DNA of 64,000 nucleotides from Tenrec ecaudatus. Lineage: Eukaryota; Chordata; Mammalia; Afrosoricida; Tenrecidae. The stretch spans positions 84,765,563 through 84,829,562 of the forward strand of contig NC_134545.1 of assembly GCF_050624435.1 (NCBI RefSeq), in the 5' to 3' direction. The stretch's first letter is position 1, and each line of letters starts with the position of its first letter. The position numbers were made by a program, and so were the translations under genes. The notes beneath the pieces were generated by a model. That model had not been told where the DNA came from. It worked only from the letters and a program-made list of their open reading frames with translations, and searched no databases. Below are positions 26,790 through 39,405 of the stretch, piece after piece.

Positions 26790-28500
26790 CAGCCTTCACT
26801 CTTGATATTTTAACCTTCAATGGACCAGGAATAGATGAATGTCTATTTAATTAGAGAAAATAGATCTCTCAAGCAAATGTCCCAATTATTTCATTAATAA
26901 AAGACTAGAACCATTCTCCTTAAAAACAGAAATAAGACAAGCCCATCCATTACCATTATTATTCACTATGAACCAGAAAATAGAAAGCAACAAGAGACAT
27001 AAAACGATTTAAAGGTGGCCGACTTGCAGGTCATAAAATAGCACTTGGAAAACGTAAGAGAATTAAAAGAAATGCCATTGCAAAAATGATGATAATAATT
27101 GGGTACCAATCATGTTTGCAAAAAAACGATGGTTACTCTCTAAAATACAAAATCATTTAAAAGAGATAATGAAAGTTTTTCATGACTCAAAACAACAAAG
27201 AAGGTAAAACACTTAGGAACAAACAAGTGATTCACGAGATTGATTTAAAGAAAGAAAACTAAACTTTTACTAAGAGATAACAAACATTATAAATAAGTCA
27301 ATCTATGTACATAATGAGATCTAAATCCAAACATCAACCCGATATTTTTCCTTAGTACTAGACGAACAGATCCCAAATCTGATATGGAACACTGAGAAAT
27401 AAAGAATCTCAGGAGTAGTTCCTGCCGAACATTGAAACATACTCTAAAGCCATAGTCAAATTAAGGCAGTGACATACAGCTCCTTGGATAGGCAGATCAA
27501 TGATGACGGGCCTAAGAAACAAAGCTACATACACATGGGATCATAGGACATGATAAAGATGTCCTTTTTCCTTTTACCCAGGAAGGGAAATCTGAATTAT
27601 TCGGTAAGCACCAAAGCAGTTACCCTCAAGGCCACCCCACTTGGCCGGTATCTTTTGAAGCTGAGCACCAAGCCTTTCTTCTGAGGTACCGGGGACAGAC
27701 GCCAGTCTTCATGCAAGAGCCCAGTGTTGTCACTGTTTACACCTTGCTGGGACTCGATTACTTAAGAGATATTGGCAAACTCCCAGTGGAGTTGGAAATA
27801 AATACAGGCAAACCTACATAAGTAAGCCAGAACATGCATGAGGGAGAAAATTGTAAGAAAATGAAGAATAATTCCCACTCACACATAGAAGTGTTCAAAT
27901 GCACCCTGGGAAAGACTGAAAACTTCTGACACCTGAAAACACAAGCCCCCACCCCCACCCCACGGAGTGCCGGCTCTCACAGCTTCACAAAGGGACAGAC
28001 CCCTCTTCCTAGCTTACAGGTGACTCAGATGTGCGCATGCTGAATCTTAAACTATAAACGTACTGAGTTAAAGGGAAATATGTTGTGTTGTTGTTGAGAC
28101 TGTCAGAAGACAAAAGCCTTCCTGACATTGACCAAAGGGGGCAGAGGTGGGAGCGGACAAGAGATGACCAATTTAAGAACGGATAAATTTAATTACATGC
28201 ACATAAGACAAAAATCTACCCAAAGACACAAGGTCAAAAGATAACTGGCAAATTGAGGGGAAATGCCATGTAATGCACAAGAGCCAAGGACTCGGGGCAG
28301 AGGAACCAGATGAGCATCTAAAGCCACTGCTGTGTGCCACCGAGATGCTGCCAGCTCATGGTGACCCAGGCACTGTTGGCATGAGCAAAACCCAACCCCC
28401 AACACTGAAAGTACAAAGGCCAGAATGTGAAAATTCGATGAAAGAATTACAAACAGCTTTTAAGTGTGTGGAAATGAGAGATTGCAATGAATGAAATGAA
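26790..28500 (+). mobile_element. Degenerate L1 ORF2 region
   Basis: A-rich + strand sequence with vestiges of the post-RT part of L1 ORF2 (ATTAATAAAAGACTAGAACC to ATACAGCTCCTTGGATAGGC and further pieces to 28.2 kb). There are many stops, and other material may be mixed in at 27600-27780. Confidence 0.6.
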
Positions 28501-28544
28501 ACAAAGTGTATAAATTGTGTCGTCTCCAAGGAGGGAATCTTGAA

Positions 28545-31235
28545 ATAAAATCATTGTATTGGAGGCTCATACAACTCTTATCACAACCCATCAAGGCATC
28601 CATTGTGTCAAGCACATGTATACATTTGTTGCCCTCATCATTCTCAAAACATTTGTGTTCTGCTTGAGCCCTTGGTATCAGCTCCTGGTGTTTCCCCTCT
28701 CTCCCTCTTCTCGCCTCCCTCATAAGCCCTTGATAATTTATAAATTACTACTATTTTGTCACACCTTACACTGTCTGACGTCTCCCTTTACCCACTTTTC
28801 TGTTGTCCGTCCCCCAGGGAAGGGATTCTACGTAGATCCTTGTAATCAGTTCCCCCTTTCCACCTCACCCTCCCTCCACCTTCCCAGTATCGCCACTCTC
28901 ATCACTGGTCCTGAAGGGATCAGTTGTCCTGGATTCCCCGTGTTTCCAGTTCCTAGCTGTACCAATGTACATCCTCTGGTCTAGCCAGATTTATAAGGTA
29001 GAATTTGAGATCATGATAGTGTTGGGGGGAGGATTTAAGAACTAGAAGAAAGTTGTGTGTTCCATTGTTGCTACACTGCACCCTGACTGGCTCGTCGCCT
29101 CCCTGCAAACCTTCTGTCGGGGGGTGTCCAGTTGCCTACAGATGAGCTTTGCGTCCCCAATCTGCACTGCCTCTCATTCACACTGATATGATTGTGTGTT
29201 CTTTGATGCCTGATCCCTGATCCCTTCGACACCCATGATCACACAGGCTGGTGTGCTGCTTCCATGTGGGCTTTGTTGCTTCTGAGCTAGATGGCCGCTT
29301 GTTTACCTTCAAGCCTTTAGGACCCCAGACACTATATCTTTTGATAGCCAGGCACCTTCAGCTTTCTTCACCACATTTGCTTATGCACCTGCTTTGTCTT
29401 CAGTGATTGTGTCCAAAGGTGAGAATCATGGAATGCCAATTTAATAGAACAAAGTGTTCTTGCCTTGAGGGAGTACTCAAGTATAGACCCAATGTCCGTC
29501 TGCTACCTTAACTAAACCTAGAAATATATTCACATAGATCTATTTCCCTATCATCATGTAAATATAGTCACATATGTACATGCCTGTATTTAGACCTCTA
29601 TAAATGCCCTTTGCCTCCTAGTGCTTTCCTCTATTTCCTTTGACTTTCCTCTTGTCCCACTATCATGCTCAGCCTTCATTTGGGTTTCAGTGATTCCTCT
29701 CAGTTACATTGTCATTGATCAATCCCTATCAGGCCTCTTACACCCTCCTTCCCACTACTTTTAGATCACTTGTTATTCCCTTGTCCTTGGTTTTGTTAAC
29801 ACCACTTCCATTTTCCAACCTCCCCCTTTCCCATGTCCTGCTGGAACCATCAGACCCTTTGTTTTCTCCTCCAGACTGTTCATCCACCTATCTTATCTAC
29901 ATAGACCTGCAGAGTTAATAATATCCACAGAAAACAAGACAGAGCAAAACAAAGCAACAAAAGAAAACTAAAAAACCAATGACAAAAAAGAGAAAAGCCT
30001 GTAAAGAGTTCAGTCTGTTTGTTGACCTTTAGGAGTGTTTTCCAGTAGAGTCTGATGGGATGCTACACCCTCATCTGGGGACTTCCTTGCTCTGTTCCCC
30101 TTGCTGTTCTGTTGCATGCCCTTAGTGTTTTGCCTCCGTGGGGATGGGGTCAGATCAGGCACAATTCCGACACTGTGACTCCAGTGTTGTCCCCTGTAGG
30201 GCTATGGGTCAGTGAGGGATGTCATGTCTCCTAGTGGGGTCAGCCATATGGCCCTCTTTGTGCATTGGCTGCTCTGAGCAGGGATATCGTCCTCAAGGCT
30301 TGGTGGGCCAGGGTGTGCTCCACTCTCTCTTCCTCCCCCTTCCTTTACTGCTTGTGCTCTGATCATACATGTCCCTCTCCCTGCGCTGTAGCTTCAGTGC
30401 TGTCCTCTGAAGTGAATTCTTCTTGGGGGATGGGTGGGTGTCCATGTAGTTGGGATTGGGGCCAGGTCCTCAGACCTCTCTATGGGTTCCCTGCTTCATG
30501 CCAGTATGTTTCATTCACATCTCGGACCACCGGGTTGAAGTCTGGTCCCTCTTTCCCTGTGGAAATATAAACAATACCCTCCCCTTGGATGGATCAGTGC
30601 CCTGTTCTACCAGCTACCCAATTCTCTCTTTTTTTTTCCTTTGTCCCCTTTCCTTTTTAGTTGGCTACAATATGCACCCATGGATTTGGTCTGGTCCCTG
30701 CCATACTACCTGGACCTTACCCCAGGAATGCTTGTATACAGTAGCTTTTTCCCTATGCCCCTTTTGCATTTCTTTTTTAAGCTTACCTCAGTGGACTCAT
30801 GTTGTACTTGTCTTTTTATGCTTGGCTTACTTCAGTTAGCATAATTTCCTCCAGTTCCTCCCATGAAGTGACGTACTTCATGCATTCATCACTGCTTTTT
30901 AGAGATGCGTAGTACTCCATTGTATGTATGTACCACAGTTTAATCCTTTCATCTGCTGATGGGAATTTGGGTTGCTTCCAACTCCTTCCAATTGTGAACT
31001 GTACCGCGATGAACATTGGGGCACAGATGTCTGGCCATGGTTTGTTTCTTGCCTCTTCTGAGCATATGGCCAGAAGGCGGATTGCTGGGTTGTGTGGTAG
31101 CTCAAATTCTATCCATTTTTTATACAGCCAAATCATGTCCATAGTGGCTATACATACGAACAGGTCCACCAGCAGTGAGTGACAGTTCCTATCTCACCAC
31201 AACCCTTCCAACACTTGTTGCTTTCTGATTTTTTT
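28545..31235 (-). mobile_element. L1 with ORF2 C-terminus and long 3' UTR
   Basis: The - strand frame 31169-30816 encodes the C-terminal part of L1 ORF2 (DICAPMFIAVQFTIGRSWKQ, then LWYIHTMEYYASLK and a final LTEVSQA). About 2.25 kb of non-coding 3' UTR follows down to the poly(A) end near 28545. This copy ties all the other 3' UTR fragments in the window to L1. Confidence 0.88.
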
Positions 31236-31239
31236 GAAT

Positions 31240-31360
31240 AGGGTTTCTAACTCACAGCCTTCAAGTAGATTCTGACTCATGGCAACCTTATTGGACAGTG
31301 TAGAACTGTCCCTGTGAGTTTCCAAGACTTTAAGTCTTTATGGGTATAGAAAAGGGAAAG
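31240..31360 (-). mobile_element. AfroSINE fragment
   Basis: Reverse fragment with TAGATTCTGACTCATGGCAA and a CCCTGTGAGTTTCCAAGAC block. Confidence 0.65.
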
Positions 31361-31545
31361 AAATTCATTTTTACTCTATAGTCATTTGTACCTTTTTCAC
31401 TTTTTATATAAAGTATTCATGCATTTGTCAAGGATTTCATCTTGTTTGGATCCACAATTAGTCCACAATCAATGCTCATGGGAACACCACTCAAGAGATC
31501 AAATGATACAGCATATTGGGTCAATCTTCTGCACCTGCTTTAAAG

Positions 31546-31734
31546 CAGTGGCTCTCAATCTTCCTAATGCCCCACCCTTTAATACAGTTCCTCATGTTGT
31601 GGTGACCCCAACCATAAAATCATTTTTGTTGCTACTTCATCACTGTCATTTTGCTACAGTTATGAATTGGGCAACCCCTGTGAAAGGGTCATTTGACCCC
31701 CAAAGGGTGGCGGCCCACAGGTTGAGAACCGCTG
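31546..31734. mobile_element. SPIN-like non-autonomous hAT element
   Basis: 189 bp with terminal inverted repeats CAGTGGCTCTCAATCTTCCT and, read from the other end, CAGCGGTTCTCAACCTGTGG. It is flanked by 8-bp duplications CTTTAAAG (31538-31545) and CTTTAGAG (31735-31742), as expected for hAT. The internal text (CCTTTAATACAGTTCCTCAT, TGTTGCTACTTCAT) fits the SPIN MITE family. Confidence 0.85.
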
Positions 31735-31984
31735 CTTTAGAGTGTTGAAAAGCAGAGATGTCACTTTGAGGACTCATGTGCACCTGACCCAAAAGCCATG
31801 GTGTTTTCAACTGCTTCAGATGCATATTACAATTGTCCATTATCTATGGAACACTAGAAAAAACAAAACCCTGCTACCTTTGGATGATGGTGCGATGAAG
31901 GACATTGAAAGCTCCATGGGACCTATGGGAAACTGTTTTCAACAAGAAGATGGCCCTAGGTCATGACCCCTGTTCCTCTGGTGG

Positions 31985-32935
31985 ATATCTGTATGTTGAT
32001 GTTTTTTCTTTGTCTTTTTTTTTTTTTTGCTTTGGTTTGGTTTTTCTCTTTACTTATGATTGTTATTATTTTGTTTTTGTTTTTGGTGTTGATCTATACA
32101 AGAAAGCAGGATGGGCAGTCTTAAGGAGACAGTGGCTGGACCAACATTTCTTGAGGGGCATGGGAGGGGAGAAAGGGGCAGGGAGGTGAGTGGGGAGCCC
32201 ACAATTACAGGTCCAGGGGAATAGTAAGAGTTCTAAAATGAACGGTGAGGAGGGTGTGGCTTTTGGGGGGCATGTCTGTCAATCAAATTGTATCTGAGAA
32301 GAATTGCTTAGAGGTGAGCAACATACAAGCATAATAGTAGGGTGGGAGGAAAAAATCAAAACTGAATATATATGTGTATATGTGCATTTATGTATAAACA
32401 TATATGTGTGTATGTACATATGTAAATGCAACAAGGAAACAGATGGACTTTGGACCTCTACTTAAATCTTACCTCTGTACAAGAATAGTTTGTTGTAATA
32501 ATGTGGCAATGTATGATCTTCACCTTCCTAACATGATCACTGAAGACCAAATGGGTGCATAAGCAATTGTGGTGAAGAAAGCTTATGGTGCCTGGCTATC
32601 AAAAGCTATAGTGTCTGGGGTCTTAGAGGCTTGGGGTTAAACAAGTAGCCATCTAGCAGGGAAGTAATGAAGCCCACATGGAGGAAGCACACCAACCTGT
32701 GTGATCATGAGGTATTGATGGGAAGAGGTATCACAAGTTCAAAAAACATACATCCAAATGAATATGAAGGGAACTGGACATGGTGGAGACTCAAAGTCCA
32801 CCAGCAAGAAAATTGGACAGTCCCTCTTAGAAGGGCCTCACAGAACAGAGGATAAATCCAGGATGCAGTGTGACACTGAGGAGCCACACAATTATCCCCT
32901 AGTTCTTTAAGATTCCTGCTTCATTCCTGGGTTTC
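31985..32935 (+). mobile_element. L1 3' UTR
   Basis: Forward copy containing GAAGAAAGCTTATGGTGCCT and TCTGGGGTCTTAGAGGCTTG. A TA/TG-rich stretch lies around 32365-32425. It ends around 32935 before unique sequence. Confidence 0.7.
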
Positions 32936-33580
32936 GGCACACACACATACAAAATGTTTCCGGGACGTGACTCAGTGGATTCCAACGGAGTCAAAACTCC
33001 AAGTCTCTCTGTCCCTCCTGAGTCCAGGAAGAAAAGAAATTCCCCCCGAAGTAAGCTTTGAGGATTTGAGGCAAGAATAAAATCGAGCTCTTTGTAAGGG
33101 AGGCAGCAATGACGAGAACGACCACAGGACACCGTGCGAGTTGCAAACTCCACTTCCTCTCCAGCAGTTGATTATTACCCATGACCATGGACAGCTTCAT
33201 GTGTTACATGGCTGGAGAAAAGAATCCACTCAGCCTATGGAAATGTGCTCAGAGCGATCACACCCGACTTGGAGGGCATCGGTCTACACAGTCGAGAACT
33301 GAGGCCGTCCACGAACACTTTATCACACAGATGACACGGTTCACAAAACAAAGACAGTTGGCGGTTTCCTTGAGGTCACCTGTGGACGGGTGAGGAATGC
33401 AGACTGGGCTTCTACTGGGCGATGCGCTTAAAGGGGCAGCATCATACAGTAGTTGATTTTAGGAATGACGTACAGGGATTCTTCATCATATGCTATAGTT
33501 TTCATTGGGTTCATAATGCATCCCTGGTGGAAGTTGACACAGATTTATTTTTGTTGTTGCTATTTATTTATTTTAGCGCT
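32936..33580 (+). other. Intron 7: nothing recognised
   Basis: No conserved coding or nameable repeat. Confidence 0.4.
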
Positions 33581-33705
33581 AGGTTAGGGTTAGTGCTCAG
33601 CTTTGGGCTTGGTTTAGCTTTAAGTCTGGGTTAGGGCTAAAGTGATAACACCTGGGTTAAGGATTAACAGTTAAGGGCTAGAGCTAGCGTTAGGGTTGAC
33701 ACAGC
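33580..33705 (+). repeat. Degenerate TTAGGG-like tract
   Basis: Several GGTTAGGGTTAG-like pieces (GGTTAGGGTTAGTGC, GGGTTAGGGCTAAAG, GCGTTAGGGTTGAC) within about 125 bp, none in perfect array. Confidence 0.5.
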
Positions 33706-33871
33706 TATAAGGAGACATCTCAAGAGCGTGTGAGGATTCCTTGTGGCACCAGGGGCTCATTTCATGAAGCAAACATTAATATAAATGTTTAAGTGGTCTA
33801 GGAAAGTTCATATCAGGCTAGCCTCAAGATCCTTACTTGTATTACAGTTTTGTCACAAAGAAATATTCCTC

Positions 33872-34977
33872 TCATACAACCACTGAAAACAAATGTGTTT
33901 ATAAGCAAATGTGATGAAGAAAGCTAATGGTGCTCGGCTATCAAAAGATAGCATCTGGGGTCTTAAAGGCTTGAAGATAAACAAGTGGGCATCTAGCTGA
34001 GAAGCCAAAGCCCACATGGAAGAAGAAAACTAGCCTGTCTGACCACAAGGTGCAGAAGGGACCAGTTATCAGACATCAAAGAGCTAAAAACCATATCAGT
34101 GGGTGCCCACCTCCCTGATACTATATATGAAGACAAACATGTGCATAAGCAAATGTGAAGAAAGCTGATGGTGCTAAGCTATCAAAAAATATAGCGTCTT
34201 GGGTCTTAAAGGTTCAAAGATACACAAGTGACCATCTAGCTCAGAAGCAACAAAGCCCACATGGAAGAAACACACCAGCCTGTGTGACCACGAGCTGTCG
34301 AAGGGATCAGGTATCAAGCATCAAAAAAACATATCATTGAAAAGGTGGGTGAGTTCAGAGTGGAGACTCAAAGCTCAATGTTAGTCAACGGACACCCCTT
34401 ACTGAAGGATTGTTGGGAGGAGATGAACCAGGCAGGATGCAGGGTAGCAACAATGAAACATATAACTTTCCTCTAGTTCTTAAATGCTTCCTCCCCCCAA
34501 CTCTCATGATCCCAATTCTACCTTACAAATCTGGCTAGACCAGAGGATGTACATTGGTACAGATAGCAACTGGAAACACAGGGAATCCAGGACAGATGAC
34601 ACCTCCAGGACCAGTGGTGAGCGTGGCGATGCCTGGAGGGTGGAGAGAATGTGGGGTAGAAAGGGGGAACTGATTACAAGAATCTACGTATAGCCTCCTC
34701 CTTGGGCGAGGGACAGCAGAGGAGGCGGGGGGAGACATTGGACAGTGTAATATATGACAAAATAATAATAATATATGAATGATGAAGGGTTCATGAGGTA
34801 GGGGGGAGTAGGGAGGGAGGGGGGAAAATGAGCAGCAGATATTAAGGGCTCAAGTAGAAGGCAAATGTTTTGAGAATGATGATGTCAACAAATGTACATA
34901 TGTTCTTGACACAACGGATGTATGCATGGATTGTGATAAGAATTGTACGAGCCCCCAATAAAATGATTAAAAAAAAA
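33872..34977 (+). mobile_element. L1 3' UTR with clear target duplication
   Basis: Forward 5'-truncated L1 ending CCCCCAATAAAATGATT plus a pure A tail. It is flanked by AAAGAAATATTCCTC at 33857-33871 and 34976-34990. It contains two tandem copies of the roughly 240-bp 3' UTR unit (from about 33890 and 34125). Confidence 0.88.
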
Positions 34978-35194
34978 AGAAATATTCCTCCCATCGACTT
35001 TGTACAAAAGACAGCTCTGCCAAAATGTCCTCCCCCAGAGCGTATTTCCATAAGGCCTTAACTTAACCAGAGGAGAAACCTCTTTCTCAGGTTTATGGCA
35101 CTTAGCACTTAATGCACTCTCAGGAGCTTGTAAGGAGAATATATACACGGTCCCAGAGAGGCAGTTGGATAAGCGTCATTCCTACTACTTCAGT

Positions 35195-35340
35195 AGAGTA
35201 GATCCTAACTATATAGCATTTGTGTGACTGGGATTTTTATGGGAGCAGATAGTCTTTCTCAGGCAGGGTGCCTAGTGAGTTCAAACCATGGCCTTTAGGT
35301 TGACGGTCCACCCCTTGCCCAACAGGGACACCATGGAATC
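35195..35340 (-). mobile_element. AfroSINE fragment
   Basis: Reverse, diverged: TTTTTATGGGAGCAGATAG to CCAACAGGGACACCATGG. Confidence 0.5.
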
Positions 35341-35628
35341 TTAGAGATTCAGCAAAGACTGACTTAAATTCAATCACACCATTTTGATCAAAAAAGTTTA
35401 CTAATTTTTCTTTTATAACAGAATGGTTTTTATTATTAGGTAAGATCATGTATAAAATGTATACAATAGTGTCTATAAAGTAAGCTATAACTCAAGACAG
35501 TGAGTCACCAGAAAAGTTTGAAAGAACTCACCCATCCTATACCTACTATGTTAAGAATCTTAAGCTTGTCTCTGAATCAAGGATAAGTAAAATCAAATAC
35601 CTGTCCATTCTGCATTTCTTGCTTCTAG

Positions 35629-35781
<153 letters not shown>

Positions 35782-35914
35782 TAACCCCCCACACCATACA
35801 TGGACCCTGTGGACCATTTCTAGATCACTGAATTCATTACATCTCATTGGATGATTGCAAAGTCAATCATTTCAAACTCTTGTCATCCAAACTTAGATAG
35901 AGCCATTTAAGTCT

Positions 35915-36090
35915 CTAACCAATAAAACCACTCACTGTCATCGAGTCAATACTGACCCATGGAGACTCTATTGGACAAACTAGAACTGCCCCTGTGGGTT
36001 TCAGACATTGAAACTCTTCACAGGAGCAGAAAACCTCAGCCTTTCCCCAAGGCAAGACTGCTGAGTTCATAACCACTGTGCCCCTCCATC
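35915..36090 (-). mobile_element. AfroSINE fragment
   Basis: Reverse copy with CTCACTGTCATCGAGTCAAT and CCCCTGTGGGTTTCAGAC, in intron 8. Confidence 0.7.
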
Positions 36091-37056
36091 CAATGGGATC
36101 AGATAAATGACCCAGGGACTAGGTTGTGGTTTGGCAATTGAACAGAATGACAGTTTAACAAATAACAAGTCAATCCAATGGAGAGGGTACGTATTACCAG
36201 ATGACCAAGGGAACTGCCATTGCAAACTTTATTGACCTTTTTTTGTAAAATCGTCTTTCTTACCCAAAACAGAGTGGCTAACTGTGTGAGTTTTCTGTTT
36301 CTTAGACCTCGAGGCCATGGAGGGGACCTTGGTCACCTCATCTTCTTTCTTTCTCTCTACACTTCAGAGCCCCACATACCCCTGCTGCCTCTGGACCAGA
36401 GCTGAGTAGCTCCTTGTCGCTATTGCCATGTCAACCAATTTAGGATTGGTGGCACACAATCTTTCCCCTTGTTATTCTTTGTACCCTGTTGATGATTCCC
36501 CCCCCCCACACCTTAATCCTCTTATTTAGAGCTACAGAAATTATAACCATACAACAAAAAAATAATGGAAGATGCAGAAGAGAGAGAGAGAAGAAAGTTC
36601 TGCCCTCTCACCTTATGGAGATAAACATTATTTTACTACGTATACTTCAAGTAATTATTCCTGCATACAACAGATGTATATTATAGAAGCAAATGTAGTC
36701 CTGATCTATTTGATAAAGTGCTTTTAGTAATATGCCATGACTAAACGACTGTCCGTTGTAAACATATTCTTTCAGAAATGGATGCATAATTTCTTACATC
36801 CATCCATGGATGTCGGGCTTCACCTAATTCATTAGTATCATACACAATGGATGCAACTGACATCCTCACACGAATTTCCATTTCTTGCAGAGAAGTTCTC
36901 AGAAGGGGAATCACTGGATGAAGTTGTGTAAACTTCTTTAGAGGGTTTCAATTTGTGATGCTTTGCCGGTTAACTGTCCTCTAGCAGATGTGGGGTTCTG
37001 GGTAGGTCCTCAATGGTGTTACGTAAGCGAGCTGCCGAGGTGCTTCCTCTTTCCAG
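36091..37056 (+). other. Intron 8 remainder: nothing recognised
   Basis: A short C run near 36500. No coding homology before the exon 9 acceptor. Confidence 0.45.
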
Positions 37057-37238
37057 GGAAACGAGCTTGTGTCGGAGAGAGCCTGGCCCGCATGGAGCTC
37101 TTCCTCTTCCTCACCGCCATCCTGCAGAGCTTTTCCTTGAAGCCCGTCACTGCGCCTCAGGACCTGCCCCTCAAGCCTCTTACTAGTGGGATCATCAATT
37201 CCCCACCACCTTTCAAGTTATGCCTCGTTCCGAGATAA
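37057..37238 (+). CDS. CYP2C23: CYP2C23-like exon 9 (heme-binding loop, stop)
   Basis: 182 bp including a TAA stop at 37236-37238. The acceptor is TTTCCAG. Joined to exon 8 it completes FSLGKRACVG, the FxxGxRxCxG heme loop with its thiolate Cys, and continues [17 protein letters not shown] to a [12 protein letters not shown]-terminus. There is no premature stop or missing key residue. Confidence 0.93.
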
Positions 37239-37879
37239 GACAGAAACTCTTATCCATTCATCATCTGCACTGGGAATCAATGTTCTTCCCTCTACTGGAA
37301 ATTCATTTCATGTCGATCTCTTCCTTTCAAATGCCACTTAGGCTAGAAACACCATGCACTAAAAAGTTGATGGAAATTTGGTGAAATCTACAAATATTTT
37401 GACAAAAGTGACTGGATTCTGTGAAGTGCAAGGTACACCATGGCCTCTGAAGCCAGCTCTGATCCAATCAGACCAGTCTGATAGATGGCCTGGATCAGGG
37501 AAATCAACAAATAGTAGAGCATTTCTTGCTAAGGAGCCCTGGTAGCTAGCCCTGTGGATTAGTCATTGGGCTGCTAACCACAAGCTCAGTGGCTCAAACC
37601 CATCAGCTGCTCCACAGGAGAAAAATGAGGCCGTCTGTTCCCATAAAGATCTACAGTTTCAGAAACTAGGGAGCAGTTCTATTCCATCCTATCCAGGATC
37701 ACTGTGATTCAGAGTTGACTCAGTGGGTTGGGTTTCACTATTTTGGTGCTTTTAGATATAATGCTAATTTCTAGTTTGTTGCTTTGTTTTAAGTTAGACA
37801 CCTTTATAGATTGATCTATGTGTTTTCTATTTCCAATTGAAATCACTTTTATGATTTTTGTCACATTAAAAAAAATAAA
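37239..37879 (+). other. CYP2C23: CYP2C23-like 3' UTR with candidate poly(A) signal
   Basis: Sequence after the stop codon shows no further coding. It is interrupted by a SINE at about 37535-37735. ATTAAA at 37865-37870 and AATAAA at 37874-37879 are the first clear poly(A) signals after the SINE. Whether the native mRNA ends here or before the SINE cannot be told from sequence. Confidence 0.45.
37535..37735 (+). mobile_element. AfroSINE in CYP2C23-like 3' UTR
   Basis: Forward SINE from GGAGCCCTGGTAGCTAGCCC to TCAGAGTTGACTCAGTGGG. Confidence 0.75.
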
Positions 37880-38334
37880 GCTTATTCTCCACAAAGGTTT
37901 TATGGTCGACTTCATTCTAGGGGAAGATCCCAAAGTCAAATGTGTTTTATAGAGACCCCTTTATTAAATCGTCAGTAGAGAAAAGGCAAGGGTAGGACAA
38001 ATGATGCAGATGAGAGACCATCAGCACGAAGCCGTAATAGGGGCCAAGGGATCAAAACCACGCTAATTATAGGACCAGAAAACAAAGGACATTTCACCAA
38101 AGCACGCTTGACAGTGCATCAACTCATCACGGTCACAGGGAGGACTACAGAAGTGGTGAAGGGACTATGACTGGGAGATGCACACTCTTGCCAATTACAG
38201 GGTGGTTCTGTCGCCCTCTCTCTCACCGCCTTGGTCATGATATTGTGGCCCTGGCACACCAATTTCCATTGAGGGCATGACCGACAAGATGTGCGGGCAA
38301 CACCGCCCCTCCCCGGGCTGACCGTTGCTGGAAG

Positions 38335-38610
38335 CCATTGATTAGGTTCCGTCCGACGTAGCAACCCTCGCACAACAGCACCAGCTCGTCCTGCACCAGC
38401 CGCACAATTGTTATGCTGCAGCCCCTCGCTGCGGCCACGGCGTCAGTCCATCCCATTGAGGGCCTTCCTCTTCCACTGACCCTCTACTTTAGCAAGCACG
38501 ATGTCCTTCTCCAGGGACTGACCTCTCCTGATAACGTGTCCAAAAGATGTAACACGAAGTTTCACCAGCCTTACGTCTAAGGAGCTGTGGCTGTACTTCT
38601 TCCAAGACAG
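38335..38610 (-). mobile_element. RTE LINE 3' fragment
   Basis: Reverse copy with ATGTCCTTCTCCAGGGACTG and GATAACGTGTCCAAAAG. The tail side resembles the AfroSINE tail (GGTTCCGTCCGACGTAGCAA). Confidence 0.65.
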
Positions 38611-38944
38611 ATGTGTTTGTTCTTCTGACAGTTCATAGTGCTTTCAATATTCTTTGCCATATGTTGCAGCTTAAATGCCAAGCACCCAGTTTGCAGAAGG
38701 TTATGGACAACAGTGAAAGCCCAAATTCCATTTGCAGAGCCTCCATTGAATTCTTTCTGACTGGGGACGTGAACAGTCTTGCTGTCAGACAGGGTGCATT
38801 GGGAAACGTATTACCTGCACTCCCCTCCCCCAGTCAACTCAGGGAGGGGCAGTGTCCCTTAGGGGCTTGCCTGGGTGTGTCCTTGATGGAGATCACAGTA
38901 CTGGGGTCGCATTGTCATAAGTCATGTCCTGGCTGCCTTGCTGG
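38611..38944 (+). other. Nothing recognised
   Basis: Intergenic sequence between an RTE fragment and the LTR element. No feature I can support. Confidence 0.4.
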
Positions 38945-39405
38945 TGTTGCCGATTTGAGGAAATGACAGCCTCTGTGATGTCTTGATAATTGGAACAGTC
39001 TTTGTTCCGTTATAACCGGACTGCTAGAATCGAAAAGCGATTCATTGATTGCAGTCATGAGTCCATATTTCAGTCCAGCTTTTCTCATTTATCCTTTGTC
39101 TAAGACTTAAGCAAGCATAGACAGAAGCAGAAAGCCAAATTAATGTTACTATTCTTTAAGGTTAGGGAGCGTGACAGGGTACAGCATTGCTTATCACATT
39201 CTGGTAACTTCAAGAAGAGCAGGCATGCATTACAAGGTACGTTCCTATCATAAAAGAAACAAAACCAAAATTGACTCTAACAGCCTGGTTACCATAACAA
39301 GATTAACTACACCATTCAGATTACAACATCAAAGGGAACAATATTGAATCAGAACAAATGATATATTGAAGAATAATCAAAACTAATTGTAGTGTCCAGA
39401 GCCTG
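38945..39405 (+). mobile_element. LTR element, first terminal repeat (unbroken)
   Basis: About 460 bp without inserts. It provides the empty site for both insertions in the second repeat. Confidence 0.65.
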
